This document shows positions 42,437-57,229 of a DNA stretch of 64,000 bases, piece after piece. Source of the stretch: Bos javanicus (Eukaryota > Chordata > Mammalia > Artiodactyla > Bovidae). Location of the stretch: the NCBI RefSeq assembly GCF_032452875.1, contig NW_026894310.1:1-64000 (forward strand), given 5' to 3'. Position 1 is the first letter of the stretch; every line of letters begins with the position of its first letter. Both the position numbers and the translations under genes were made by a program. Below the pieces are notes generated by a model. The model was not told the origin of the DNA. It saw only the letters and a list, made by a program, of their open reading frames with translations, and made no database searches.

Positions 42437-44328
42437 GCCTCTGGAGGCAATAAACAAAGAGCTGAGTAGGCACGAATCAAACAGTCAGCAGGCAATAATC
42501 ATGGAACTCAGGTGTGAGGAATCATGCTGCTCAGCTGGCAATAATCAAGCAGCTGAGCAGGCAGGAATTACGCAGCACAGCTGGCAATTGTCAAGCAGAT
42601 GACAGGCAGGAATCGTGCAGCTCAGCTGGCAATTGTCAAGCAGATGAGCAGACAGTAATCACGCAGCTCAGCAGGCCCAGATCACGTGACTGAGCATGCA
42701 CTGTTCACGTGGCTGATCATACACTGATCACGTGATGATCATGCACTGATCACTTGGATATCATGCACTGATCACGTGGCTGATCATACACTGTTCACGT
42801 GTCTGACCATGCACTGATCACGTGGCTGATCATACACTGCTCACGTAACTGATCATGCACTGATCACGTGGCTATCATGCACTGATCACGTGGCTGAACA
42901 TGCACTGTTCACGTGGCTGATCACACACCTGTCACGTGACATATCATGCACTGATCACGTGGCACTCATGCACTGATCACGTGGCTGATCATACTCTGCT
43001 CACGTAACTCATGCACACATCACGTGGCTATCATGCACTGCTCACGTGGCTCGTCATGGAATGATCACGTAGCAACCATATACTGGTAACGTGACTGATC
43101 ATGCAAAGATCACGTAAATGATCATGCACTGTTCACGTGACTGATCATGTACTGATCACGTGACTGATCATGCACTGATCACGTGGCTATCATGCTCTGC
43201 TCACGTGGCTGATCATGCAACGATCACGTAGCAACCATGTACTGGTCACGTGACTGATCATGCACTGATCACGTAATTGATCCTGCACTGATCACGTGGC
43301 TCATCATGCACTGATCACGTGGCTGATCACACATGTATCACGTGACTGATCATGCACTGATCACGTGGCTCTCATGCACTGATCACGTGGCTGTCATGCA
43401 CTGATCACGTGGATATCATGCACTGATCACGTGGCTGATCACACACGTATCACATGACTGATCATGCACTGATCACGTGGCTATCATGCACTGATCACGT
43501 GGCTATCATGCACTGATCACGTGGCTGATCAGGCAATGATCATGTACTGGTCACGTGACTGATCATGCACTGATCACGTAATTGATCATGCACTGATCAT
43601 GTGGCTGATCATGCACTGATCACGTGGCTGATCATACACTGATCACATAACTGATCATGCACTGATCACGTGACTGATCATGCACTGATCACGTGGCTAT
43701 CATGCACTGATCACTTGGCTGACATACACTGATCACGTGCCTGGTCATGCACTGATCACGTGGCTGATCATGCACTGATCACGTGACTGATCATGCACTG
43801 ATCTCGTGTCTGATCATGCACTGATCACGTGGCTATCATGCACTGCTCACGTGGCTGATCATGCCATGATCACGCAGCTACCATGTACTGGTCACATGAC
43901 TGATCATGCACTGATCACGTGACTGATCATGCAGTGATCACGTGGCTATCATGAACTACTCACGTGGCTGATCATGCAATGATCATGTAGCTACCATGTA
44001 CAGGTCACGTGAATGATCATACACCCATCAGGTGACTGATCATGCACTGATCACGTGGCTATCATGCACTGATCACGAGACTGATCATGCACTGTTCACG
44101 TCTATATCATGCACTGATCACATGACTGCCCATGCACTGATCACGTGGATGATCATACACTAATCTTGTGACAGATCATGCACTGATCACGTGGCTGATC
44201 ATGCACTGATACCGTGACTGAGCATGGACTGATCACATGACTATCATGTAGTGATCACGTGACTTAATGGCGCTGATCATGTGACTGATCATGCGCTGAT
44301 CATGTTTGCTATCATACACTGATCATGT
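42437..44328 (+). repeat. Unit 22, A type (1892 bp)
   Basis: Cassette 42437-42676. The A-specific 11-bp deletion follows GATCAGGCAATGATC near 43540. It follows unit 21 directly, so the D unit expected in the cycle is missing here. Variants such as TGGTAACG and CATGCAAAG are shared with unit 15. Confidence 0.92.
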
Positions 44329-45073
44329 GCCTCTGGAGGCAATAAACAAAGAGCTGAGTAGGCACGAATCAAACAGTCAGCAGGCAATAATCATGGAACT
44401 CAGCTGTGAGGAATCATGCTGCTCAGCTGGCAATAATCAAGCAGCTGAGCAGGCAGGAATCGTGCAGCTCAGCTGGCAATTGTCAAGCAGATGAGCAGAC
44501 AGTAATCACGCAGCTCAGCAGATCACGTGACTGAGCATGCACTGATCACGTGGCTGATCATGCACTGATCACGTGACTGATCATGCACTGATCACGTGGC
44601 TATCATGCACTGATCACGTGGCTGATCATGCACTGATCACGTGCTACCATGCACTGATCACGTGACTGATCATGCACTGATCACGTGACTGATCATGCAC
44701 TGATCACGTGGCTGATCATGCACTGATCACGTGGCTGATCATGCACTGATCACGTGACTGATCATGCACTGATCACGTGACTGATCATGCACTGATCACG
44801 TGGCTATCATGCACTGATCACGTGACTGATCATGCACTGATCACGTCTATATCATGCACTGATCACATGACTGCCCATGCACTGATCACGTGGATGATCA
44901 TACACTAATCATGTGACAGATCATGCACTGATCACGTGGCTGATCATGCACTGATACCGTGACTGAGCATGGACTGATCACATGACTATCATGTAGTGAT
45001 CACGTGACTTAATGGCGCTGATCATGTGACTGATCATGCGCTGATCATGTTTGCTATCATACACTGATCATGT
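44329..45073 (+). repeat. Unit 23, B type (745 bp)
   Basis: Short cassette 44329-44520 with AACTCAGCTGTG and GCTGAGCAGG. The end runs CAGCAGATCACG, six bases shorter than in other B units. It is followed by consensus monomers with GTGCTACCATGC near 44640 and a pre-cassette flank reading TAATCATGTGAC. Confidence 0.92.
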
Positions 45074-47519
45074 GCCTCTGGAGGCAATAAACAAAGAGCT
45101 GAGTAGGCACGAATCAAACAGTCAGCAGGCAATAATCATGGAACTCAGGTGTGAGGAATCATGCTGCTCAGCTGGCAATAATCAAGCAGCTGAGCAGGCA
45201 GGAATTACGCAGCACAGCTGGCAATTGTCAAGCAGATGACAGGCAGGAATCGTGCAGCTCAGCTGGCAATTGTCAAGCAGATGAGCAGACAGTAATCACG
45301 CAGCTCAGCAGGCCCTGATCACGTGACTGAGCATGCACTGTTCACGTGGCTGATCATACACTGATCACGTGATGATCATGCACTGATCACTTGGATATCA
45401 TGCACTGATCACGTGGCTGATCATACACTGTTCACGTGTCTGACCATGCACTGATCACGTGGCTGATCATACACTGCTCACGTAACTGATCATGCACTGA
45501 TCACGTGGCTATCATGCACTGATCACGTGGCTGAACATGCACTGTTCACGTGGCTGATCACACACCTGTCACGTGACATATCATGCACTGATCACGTGGC
45601 TCTCATGCACTGATCACGTGGCTGATCATACTCTGCTCACGTAACTCATGCACACATCACGTGGCTATCATGCACTGCTCACGTGGCTCGTCATGGAATG
45701 ATCACGTAGCAACCATATACTGGTCACGTGACTGATCATGCACTGATCACGTAAATGATCATGCACTGTTCACGTGACTGATCATGTACTGATCACGTGA
45801 CTGATCATGCACTGATCACGTGGCTATCATGCACTGCTCACGTGGCTGATCATGCAACGATCACGTAGCAACCATGTACTGGTCACGTGACTGATCATGC
45901 ACTGATCACGTAATTGATCATGCACTGATCACGTGGCTCATCATGCACTGATCACGTGGCTGATCACACATGTATCACGTGACTGATCATGCACTGATCA
46001 CGTGGCTATCATGCACTGATCACGTGGCTGATCATGCACTGATCACGTGGCTATCATGCACTGATCACGTGGCTGATCACACACGTATCACGTGACTGAT
46101 CATGCACTGATCACGTGGCTATCATGCACTGATCACGTGGCTGATCATGCACTGATCACGTGACTGATCATGCACTGATCACGTGGCTATCATGCACTGA
46201 TCACGTGGCTGATCATGCACTGATCACGTGGCTGATCATGCACTGATCACGTGGCTGATCATGCACTGATCACGTGACTGATCATGCACTGATCACGTGG
46301 CTGATCATGCACTGATCACGTGACTGATCATGCACTGATCACGTGGCTGATCATGCACTGATCACGTGGCTATCATGCACTGATCACGTGGCTGATCATG
46401 CACGATCACGTAGCAACCATGTACTGGTCACGTGACTGATCATGCACTGATCACGTAATTGATCATGCACTGATCACGTGGCTGATCATGCACTGATCAC
46501 GTGGCTGATCACACATGATCACGTGACTGATCATGCACTGATCACGTGGCTATCATGCACTGATCACGTGGCTGTCATGCACTGATCACGTGGATATCAT
46601 GCACTGATCACGTGGCTGATCACACACGTATCACGTGACTGATCATGCACTGATCACGTGGCTATCATGCACTGATCACGTGGCTATCATGCACTGATCA
46701 CGTGGCTGATCATGCACTGATCACGTAGCTACCATGTACTGGTCACGTGACTGATCATGCACTGATCACGTAATTGATCATGCACTGATCACGTGGCTGA
46801 TCATGCACTGATCACGTGGCTGATCATGCACTGATCACGTGACTGATCATGCACTGATCACGTGACTGATCATGCACTGATCACGTGGCTATCATGCACT
46901 GATCACGTGGCTGACATACACTGATCACGTGCCTGATCATGCACTGATCACGTGGCTGATCATGCACTGATCACGTGACTGATCATGCACTGATCACGTG
47001 TCTGATCATGCACTGATCACGTGGCTATCATGCACTGATCACGTGGCTGATCATGCATGATCACGCAGCTACCATGTACTGGTCACATGACTGATCATGC
47101 ACTGATCACGTGACTGATCATGCACTGATCACGTGGCTATCATGCACTACTCACGTGGCTGATCATGCAATGATCATGTAGCTACCATGTACAGGTCACG
47201 TGAATGATCATACACCCATCAGGTGACTGATCATGCACTGATCACGTGGCTATCATGCACTGATCACGTGACTGATCATGCACTGATCACGTCTATATCA
47301 TGCACTGATCACATGACTGCCCATGCACTGATCACGTGGATGATCATACACTAATCTTGTGACAGATCATGCACTGATCACGTGGCTGATCATGCACTGA
47401 TACCGTGACTGAGCATGGACTGATCACATGACTATCATGTAGTGATCACGTGACTTAATGGCGCTGATCATGTGACTGATCATGCGCTGATCATGTTTGC
47501 TATCATACACTGATCATGT
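45074..47519 (+). repeat. Unit 24, C type (2446 bp)
   Basis: Cassette 45074-45313, ending GGCCCTGATC. It has the same layout and almost the same length as units 17 and 30. The consensus tract is about 46080-46400, followed by GCACGATCACGTAGCAACC. The tail has fewer diagnostic variants than unit 17. Confidence 0.92.
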
Positions 47520-48518
47520 GCCTCTGGAGGCAATAAACAAAGAGCTGAGTAGGCACGAATCAAACAGTCAGCAGGCAATAATCATGGAACACAGGTGTGA
47601 GGAATCATGCTGCTCAGCTGGCAATAATCAAGCAGCTGAGCAGGCAGGAATTATGCAGCACAGCTGGCAATTGTCAAGCAGATGACAGGCAGGAATCGTG
47701 CAGCTCAGCTGGCAATTGTCAAGCAGATGAGCAGACAGTAATCACGCAGCTCAGCAGGCCCTGATCACGTGACTGAGCATGCACTGTTCACGTGGCTGAT
47801 CATGCACTGATCACGTGATGATCATGCACTGATCACGTGGATATCATGCACTGATCACGTGGCTGATCATACACTGATCACGTGTCTGATCATGCACTGA
47901 TCACGTGGCTGATCATACACTGATCACGTAACTGATCATGCACTGATCACGTGGCTATCATGCACTGATCACGTGGCTGATCATGCACTGATCACGTGTC
48001 TGATCATGCACTGATCACGTGGCTATCATGCACTGATCACGTGGCTGATCATGCCATGATCACGCAGCTATCATGTACTGGTCACATGACTGATCATGCA
48101 CTGATCACGTGACTGATCATGCAGTGATCACGTGGCTATCATGCACTACTCACGTGGCTGATCATGCAATGATCATGTAGCTACCATGTACAGGTCACGT
48201 GAATGATCATACACCCATCAGGTGACTGATCATGCACTGATCACGTGGCTATCATGCACTGATCACGAGACTGATCATGCACTGATCACGTCTATATCAT
48301 GCACTGATCACATGACTGCCCATGCACTGATCACGTGGATGATCATACACTAATCTTGTGACAGATCATGCACTGATCACGTGGCTGATCATGCACTGAT
48401 ACCGTGACTGAGCATGGACTGATCACATGACTATCATGTAGTGATCACGTGACTTAATGGCGCTGATCATGTGACTGATCATGCGCTGATCATGTTTGCT
48501 ATCATACACTGATCATGT
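47520..48518 (+). repeat. Unit 25, D type (999 bp)
   Basis: Cassette 47520-47759 with AACACAGGTG and AATTATGCAGC, as in unit 14, and GGCCCTGATC as in unit 18. The middle deletion is as in the other D units, with CACGCAGCTATCATG near 48065 at the tail junction. Confidence 0.92.
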
Positions 48519-50408
48519 GCCTCTGGAGGCAATAAACAAAGAGCTGAGTAGGCACGAATCAAACAGTCAGCAGGCAATAATCATGGAACTCAGGTGTGAG
48601 GAATCATGCTGCTCAGCTGGCAATAATCAAGCAGCTGAGCAGGCAGGAATTACGCAGCACAGCTGGCAATTGTCAAGCAGATGACAGGCAGGAATCGTGC
48701 AGCTCAGCTGGCAATTGTCAAGCAGATGAGCAGACAGTAATCACGCAGCTCAGCAGGCCCAGATCACGTGACTGAGCATGCACTGTTCACGTGGCTGATC
48801 ATACACTGATCACGTGATGATCATGCACTGATCACTTGGATATCATGCACTGATCACGTGGCTGATCATACACTGTTCACGTGTCTGACCATGCACTGAT
48901 CACGTGGCTGATCATACACTGCTCACGTAACTGATCATGCACTGATCACGTGGCTATCATGCACTGATCACGTGGCTGAACATGCACTGTTCACGTGGCT
49001 GATCACACACCTGTCACGTGACATATCATGCACTGATCACGTGGCACTCATGCACTGATCACGTGGCTGATCATACTCTGCTCACGTAACTCATGCACAC
49101 ATCACGTGGCTATCATGCACTGCTCACGTGGCTCGTCATGGAATGATCACGTAGCAACCATATACTGGTCACGTGACTGATCATGCAAAGATCACGTAAA
49201 TGATCATGCACTGTTCACGTGACTGATCATGTACTGATCACGTGACTGATCATGCACTGATCACGTGGCTATCATGCTCTGCTCACGTGGCTGATCATGC
49301 AACGATCACGTAGCAACCATGTACTGGTCACGTGACTGATCATGCACTGATCACGTAATTGATCCTGCACTGATCACGTGGCTCATCATGCACTGATCAC
49401 GTGGCTGATCACACATGTATCACGTGACTGATCATGCACTGATCACGTGGCTCTCATGCACTGATCACGTGGCTGTCATGCACTGATCACGTGGATATCA
49501 TGCACTGATCACGTGGCTGATCACACATATCACATGACTGATCATGCACTGATCACGTGGCTATCATGCACTGATCACGTGGCTATCATGCACTGATCAC
49601 GTGGCTGATCAGGCAATGATCATGTACTGGTCACGTGACTGATCATGCACTGATCACGTAATTGATCATGCACTGATCACGTGGCTGATCATGCACTGAT
49701 CACGTGGCTGATCATGCACTGATCACATAACTGATCATGCACTGATCACGTGACTGATCATGCACTGATCACGTGGCTATCATGCACTGATCACTTGGCT
49801 GACATACACTGATCACGTGCCTGGTCATGCACTGATCACGTGGCTGATCATGCACTGATCACGTGACTGATCATGCACTGATCTCGTGTCTGATCATGCA
49901 CTGATCACGTGGCTATCATGCACTGCTCACGTGGCTGATCATGCCATGATCACGCAGCTACCATGTACTGGTCACATGACTGATCATGCACTGATCACGT
50001 GACTGATCATGCAGTGATCACGTGGCTATCATGAACTACTCACGTGGCTGATCATGCAATGATCATGTAGCTACCATGTACAGGTCACGTGAATGATCAT
50101 ACACCCATCAGGTGACTGATCATGCACTGATCACGTGGCTATCATGCACTGATCACGAGACTGATCATGCACTGATCACGTCTATATCATGCACTGATCA
50201 CATGACTGCCCATGCACTGATCACGTGGATGATCATACACTAATCTTGTGACAGATCATGCACTGATCACGTGGCTGATCATGCACTGATACCGTGACTG
50301 AGCATGGACTGATCACATGACTATCATGTAGTGATCACGTGACTTAATGGCACTGATCATGTGACTGATCATGCACTGATCATGTTTGCTATCATACACT
50401 GATCATGT
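48519..50408 (+). repeat. Unit 26, A type (1890 bp)
   Basis: Cassette 48519-48758. It carries the A-specific 11-bp deletion near 49617. Two further bases are missing at CACACATATCACATG (near 49522, CACACACGTATC elsewhere), accounting for the 1890-bp length. Confidence 0.92.
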
Positions 50409-51159
50409 GCCTCTGGAGGCAATAAACAAAGAGCTGAGTAGGCACGAATCAAACAGTCAGCAGGCAATAATCATGGAACACAGGTGTGAGGAATCATGCT
50501 GCTCAGCTGGCAATAATCAAGCAGCTGAGCAGGCAGGACTCGTGCAGCTCAGCTGGCAATTGTCAAGCAGATGAGCAGACAGTAATCACGCAGCTCAGCA
50601 GGCACTGATCACGTGACTGAGCATGCACTGATCACGTGGCTGATCATGCACTGATCACGTGACTGATCATGCACTGATCACGTGGCTATCATGCACTGAT
50701 CACGTGGCTGATCATGCACTGATCACGTGCTACCATGCACTGATCACGTGACTGATCATGCACTGATCACGTGACTGATCATGCACTGATCACGTGGCTG
50801 ATCATGCACTGATCACGTGGCTGATCATGCACTGATCACGTGACTGATCATGCACTGATCACGTGACTGATCATGCACTGATCACGTGGCTATCATGCAC
50901 TGATCACGAGACTGATCATGCACTGATCACGTCTATATCATGCACTGATCACATGACTGCCCATGCACTGATCACGTGGATGATCATACACTAATCTTGT
51001 GACAGATCATGCACTGATCACGTGGCTGATCATGCACTGATACCGTGACTGAGCATGGACTGATCACATGACTATCATGTAGTGATCACGTGACTTAATG
51101 GCGCTGATCATGTGACTGATCATGCGCTGATCATGTTTGCTATCATACACTGATCATGT
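50409..51159 (+). repeat. Unit 27, B type (751 bp)
   Basis: Short cassette 50409-50603 with AACACAGGTG and a private GGACTCGTGC (GGAATCGTGC elsewhere). It matches unit 20 in its ending AGGCACTGATC. The array carries GTGCTACCATGC near 50728. Confidence 0.92.
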
Positions 51160-53835
51160 GCCTCTGGAGGCAATAAACAAAGAGCTGAGTAGGCACGAAT
51201 CAAACAGTCAGCAGGCAATAATCATGGAACTCAGGTGTGAGGAATCATGCTGCTCAGCTGGCAATAATCAAGCAGCTGAGCAGGCAGGAATTACGCAGCA
51301 CAGCTGGCAATTGTCAAGCAGATGACAGGCAGGAATCGTGCAGCTCAGCTGGCAATTGTCAAGCAGATGAGCAGACAGTAATCACGCAGCTCAGCAGGCC
51401 CTGATCACGTGACTGAGCATGCACTGTTCACGTGGCTGATCATACACTGATCACGTGATGATCATGCACTGATCACTTGGATATCATGCACTGATCACGT
51501 GGCTGATCATACACTGTTCACGTGTCTGACCATGCACTGATCACGTGGCTGATCATACACTGCTCACGTAACTGATCATGCACTGATCACGTGGCTATCA
51601 TGCACTGATCACGTGGCTGAACATGCACTGTTCACGTGGCTGATCACACACCTGTCACGTGACATATCATGCACTGATCACGTGGCACTCATGCACTGAT
51701 CACGTGGCTGATCATACTCTGCTCACGTAACTCATGCACACATCACGTGGCTATCATGCACTGCTCACGTGGCTCGTCATGGAATGATCACGTAGCAACC
51801 ATATACTGGTCACGTGACTGATCATGCACTGATCACGTAAATGATCATGCACTGTTCACGTGACTGATCATGTACTGATCACGTGACTGATCATGCACTG
51901 ATCACGTGGCTATCATGCACTGCTCACGTGGCTGATCATGCAACGATCACGTAGCAACCATGTACTGGTCACGTGACTGATCATGCACTGATCACGTAAT
52001 TGATCATGCACTGATCACGTGGCTCATCATGCACTGATCACGTGGCTGATCACACATGTATCACGTGACTGATCATGCACTGATCACGTGGCTCTCATGC
52101 ACTGATCACGTGGCTGTCATGCACTGATCACGTGGCTATCATGCACTGATCACGTGGCTGATCACACACGTATCACATGACTGATCATGCACTGATCACG
52201 TGGCTATCATGCACTGATCACGTGGCTGATCATGCACTGATCACGTGACTGATCATGCACTGATCACGTGGCTATCATGCACTGATCACGTGGCTGATCA
52301 TGCACTGATCACGTGGCTGATCATGCACTGATCACGTGGCTGATCATGCACTGATCACGTGACTGATCATGCACTGATCACGTGGCTGATCATGCACTGA
52401 TCACGTGACTGATCATGCACTGATCACGTGGCTATCATGCACTGATCACGTGGCTATCATGCACTGATCACGTGGCTGATCATGCACTGATCACGTAGCT
52501 ATCATGCACTGATCACGTGACTGATCATGCACTGATCACGTGACTGATCATGCACTGATCACGTGGCTGATCATGCACTGATCACGTGGCTGATCATGCA
52601 CTGATCACGTGACTGATCATGCACTGATCACGTGGCTGATCATGCACTGATCACGTGACTGATCATGCACTGATCACGTGGCTATCATGCACTGATCACG
52701 TGGCTGATCATGCACTGATCACGTGACTGATCATGCACTGATCACGTGGCTATCATGCACTGATCACGTGGCTGATCATGCATGATCACGCAGCTATCAT
52801 GCACTGATCACGTGACTGATCATGCACTGATCACGTGACTGATCATGCACTGATCACGTGGCTATCATGCACTGATCACGTGGCTGATCATGCACTGATC
52901 ATGTAGCTATCATGCACTGATCACGTGACTGATCATACACTGATCACGTGACTGATCATGCACTGATCACGTGGCTATCATGCACTGATCACGTGACTGA
53001 TCATGCACTGATCACGTCTATATCATGCACTGATCACGTGACTGATCATGCACTGATCACGTGGCTGATCATGCACTGATCACGTGACTGATCATGCACT
53101 GATCACGTGGCTGATCATGCACTGATCACGTGGCTGATCATGCACTGATCACGTGACTGATCATGCACTGATCACGTGACTGATCATGCACTGATCACGT
53201 GGCTATCATGCACTGATCACGTGGCTGATCATACACTGATCACGTGCCTGATCATGCACTGATCACGTGGCTGATCATGCACTGATCACGTGACTGATCA
53301 TGCACTGATCACGTGTCTGATCATGCACTGATCACGTGGCTATCATGCACTGCTCACGTGGCTGATCATGCCATGATCACGCAGCTACCATGTACTGGTC
53401 ACATGACTGATCATGCACTGATCACGTGACTGATCATGCACTGATCACGTGGCTATCATGCACTACTCACGTGGCTGATCATGCAATGATCATGTAGCTA
53501 CCATGTACAGGTCACGTGAATGATCATACACCCATCAGGTGACTGATCATGCACTGATCACGTGGCTATCATGCACTGATCACGTGACTGATCATGCACT
53601 GATCACGTCTATATCATGCACTGATCACATGACTGCCCATGCACTGATCACGTGGATGATCATACACTGATCACGTGACAGATCATGCACTGATCACGTG
53701 GCTGATCATGCACTGATACCGTGACTGATCATGGACTGATCACATGACTATCATGTACTGATCACGTGACTTAATGGCACTGATCATGTGACTGATCATG
53801 CACTGATCATGTTTGCTATCATACACTGATCATGT
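51160..53835 (+). repeat. Unit 28, expanded unit (2676 bp) with the purest monomer tract
   Basis: Cassette 51160-51399. The start matches C units up to about 52180. About 52190-53340 is then almost entirely consensus monomers, the longest such tract in the window. A normal tail with CACGCAGCTACC follows. The pre-cassette flank at 53640-53835 is also partly converted (ACACTGATCACGTGACAG, GCACTGATCATGTTTGC). Confidence 0.9.
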
Positions 53836-54587
53836 GCCTCTGGAGGCAATAAACAAAGAGCTGAGTAGGCACGAATCAAACAGTCAGCAGGCAATAATCA
53901 TGGAACTCAGCTGTGAGGAATCATGCTGCTCAGCTGGCAATAATCAAGCAGCTGATCAGGCAGGAATCGTGCAGCTCAGCTGGCAATTGTCAAGCAGATG
54001 AGCAGACAGTAATCACGCAGCTCAGCATGCACTGATCACGTGACTGATCATGCACTGATCACGTGGCTGATCATGCACTGATCACGTGACTGATCATGCA
54101 CTGATCACGTGGCTATCATGCACTGATCACGTGGCTGATCATGCACTGATCACGTGGCTACCATGCACTGATCACGTGACTGATCATGCACTGATCACGT
54201 GACTGATCATGCACTGATCACGTGGCTGATCATGCACTGATCACGTGGCTGATCATGCACTGATCACGTGACTGATCATGCACTGATCACGTGACTGATC
54301 ATGCACTGATCACGTGGCTATCATGCACTGATCACGTGACTGATCATGCACTGATCACGTCTATATCATGCACTGATCACATGACTGCCCATGCACTGAT
54401 CACGTGGATGATCATACACTAATCTTGTGACAGATCATGCACTGATCACGTGGCTGATCATGCACTGATACCGTGACTGAGCATGGACTGATCACATGAC
54501 TATCATGTAGTGATCACGTGACTTAATGGCGCTGATCATGTGACTGATCATGCGCTGATCATGTTTGCTATCATACACTGATCATGT
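53836..54587 (+). repeat. Unit 29, B type (752 bp)
   Basis: Short cassette 53836-54027 with AACTCAGCTGTG and GCTGATCAGG, the same haplotype as unit 16. It is one base longer than other B units because the marker monomer reads GTGGCTACCATGC near 54154 instead of GTGCTACC. It is preceded by unit 28 rather than by an A unit. Confidence 0.92.
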
Positions 54588-57034
54588 GCCTCTGGAGGCA
54601 ATAAACAAAGAGCTGAGTAGGCACGAATCAAACAGTCAGCAGGCAATAATCATGGAACTCAGGTGTGAGGAATCATGCTGCTCAGCTGGCAATAATCAAG
54701 CAGCTGAGCAGGCAGGAATTACGCAGCACAGCTGGCAATTGTCAAGCAGATGACAGGCAGGAATCGTGCAGCTCAGCTGGCAATTGTCAAGCAGATGAGC
54801 AGACAGTAATCACGCAGCTCAGCAGGCCCAGATCACGTGACTGAGCATGCACTGTTCACGTGGCTGATCATACACTGATCACGTGATGATCATGCACTGA
54901 TCACTTGGATATCATGCACTGATCACGTGGCTGATCATACACTGTTCACGTGTCTGACCATGCACTGATCACGTGGCTGATCATACACTGCTCACGTAAC
55001 TGATCATGCACTGATCACGTGGCTATCATGCACTGATCACGTGGCTGAACATGCACTGTTCACGTGGCTGATCACACACCTGTCACGTGACATATAATGC
55101 ACTGATCACGTGGCTCTCATGCACTGATCACGTGGCTGATCATACTCTGCTCACGTAACTCATGCACACATCACGTGGCTATCATGCACTGCTCACGTGG
55201 CTCGTCATGGAATGATCACGTAGCAACCATATACTGGTCACGTGACTGATCATGCACTGATCACGTAAATGATCATGCACTGTTCACGTGACTGATCATG
55301 TACTGATCACGTGACTGATCATGCACTGATCACGTGGCTATCATGCACTGCTCACGTGGCTGATCATGCAACGATCACGTAGCAACCATGTACTGGTCAC
55401 GTGACTGATCATGCACTGATCACGTAATTGATCATGCACTGATCACGTGGCTCATCATGCACTGATCACGTGGCTGATCACACATGTATCACGTGACTGA
55501 TCATGCACTGATCACGTGGCTCTCATGCACTGATCACGTGGCTGTCATGCACTGATCACGTGGCTATCATGCACTGATCACGTGGCTGATCACACACGTA
55601 TCACGTGACTGATCATGCACTGATCACGTGGCTATCATGCACTGATCACGTGGCTGATCATGCACTGATCACGTGACTGATCATGCACTGATCACGTGGC
55701 TATCATGCACTGATCACGTGGCTGATCATGCACTGATCACGTGGCTGATCATGCACTGATCACGTGGCTGATCATGCACTGATCACGTGACTGATCATGC
55801 ACTGATCACGTGGCTGATCATGCACTGATCACGTGACTGATCATGCACTGATCACGTGGCTGATCATGCACTGATCACGTGGCTATCATGCACTGATCAC
55901 GTGGCTGATCATGCACGATCACGTAGCAACCATGCACTGGTCACGTGACTGATCATGCACTGATCACGTAATTGATCATGCACTGATCACGTGGCTGATC
56001 ATGCACTGATCACGTGGCTGATCACACATGATCACGTGACTGATCATGCACTGATCACGTGGCTCTCATGCACTGATCACGTGGCTGTCATGCACTGATC
56101 ACGTGGATATCATGCACTGATCACGTGGCTGATCACACACGTATCACGTGACTGATCATGCACTGATCACGTGGCTATCATGCACTGATCACGTGGCTAT
56201 CATGCACTGATCACGTGGCTGATCATGCAATGATCACGTAGCTACCATGTACTGGTCACGTGACTGATCATGCACTGATCACGTAATTGATCATGCACTG
56301 ATCATGTGGCTGATCATGCACTGATCACGTGGCTGATCATACACTGATCACATAACTGATCATGCACTGATCACGTGACTGATCATGCACTGATCACGTG
56401 GCTATCATGCACTGATCACGTGGCTGATCATACACTGATCACGTGCCTGATCATGCACTGATCACGTGGCTGATCATGCACTGATCACGTGACTGATCAT
56501 GCACTGATCACGTGTCTGATCATGCACTGATCACGTGGCTATCATGCACTGCTCACGTGGCTGATCATGCCATGATCACGCAGCTACCATGTACTGGTCA
56601 CATGACTGATCATGCACTGATCACGTGACTGATCATGCAGTGATCACGTGGCTATCATGCACTACTCACGTGGCTGATCATGCAATGATCATGTAGCTAC
56701 CATGTACAGGTCACGTGAATGATCATACACCCATCAGGTGACTGATCATGCACTGATCACGTGGCTATCATGCACTGATCACGAGACTGATCATGCACTG
56801 ATCACGTCTATATCATGCACTGATCACATGACTGCCCATGCACTGATCACGTGGATGATCATACACTAATCTTGTGACAGATCATGCACTGATCACGTGG
56901 CTGATCATGCACTGATACCGTGACTGAGCATGGACTGATCACATGACTATCATGTAGTGATCACGTGACTTAATGGCGCTGATCATGTGACTGATCATGC
57001 GCTGATCATGTTTGCTATCATACACTGATCATGT
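54588..57034 (+). repeat. Unit 30, C type (2447 bp)
   Basis: Cassette 54588-54827. It has a private CATATAATGCAC near 55091 (CATATCATGCAC elsewhere). The consensus tract is about 55640-55910, followed by GCACGATCACGTAGCAACC. It carries GATCATGTGGC and GATCACATAAC, both CpG-transition variants, in the tail. Confidence 0.92.
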
Positions 57035-57229
57035 GCCTCTGGAGGCAATAAACAAAGAGCTGAGTAGGCACGAATCAAACAGTCAGCAGGCAATAATCAT
57101 GGAACTCAGGTGTGAGGAATCATGCTGCTCAGCTGGCAATAATCAAGCAGCTGAGCAGGCAGGAATTACGCAGCACAGCTGGCAATTGTCAAGCAGATGA
57201 GCAGACAGTAATCACGCAGCTCAGCAGGC
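57035..57229 (+). repeat. Short cassette made by a different deletion junction
   Basis: This copy is also 45 bp shorter than the full form. It keeps the AATTACGCAGCACAGCTGG monomer and joins it to the final AGATGAGCAGACAG monomer. B-type cassettes instead drop the AATTACG monomer and keep AATCGTGCAGCTC. The removed length is the same (one 45-46 bp pair) but the breakpoint differs, so this is an independent exchange between the near-identical monomer pairs. Confidence 0.85.
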
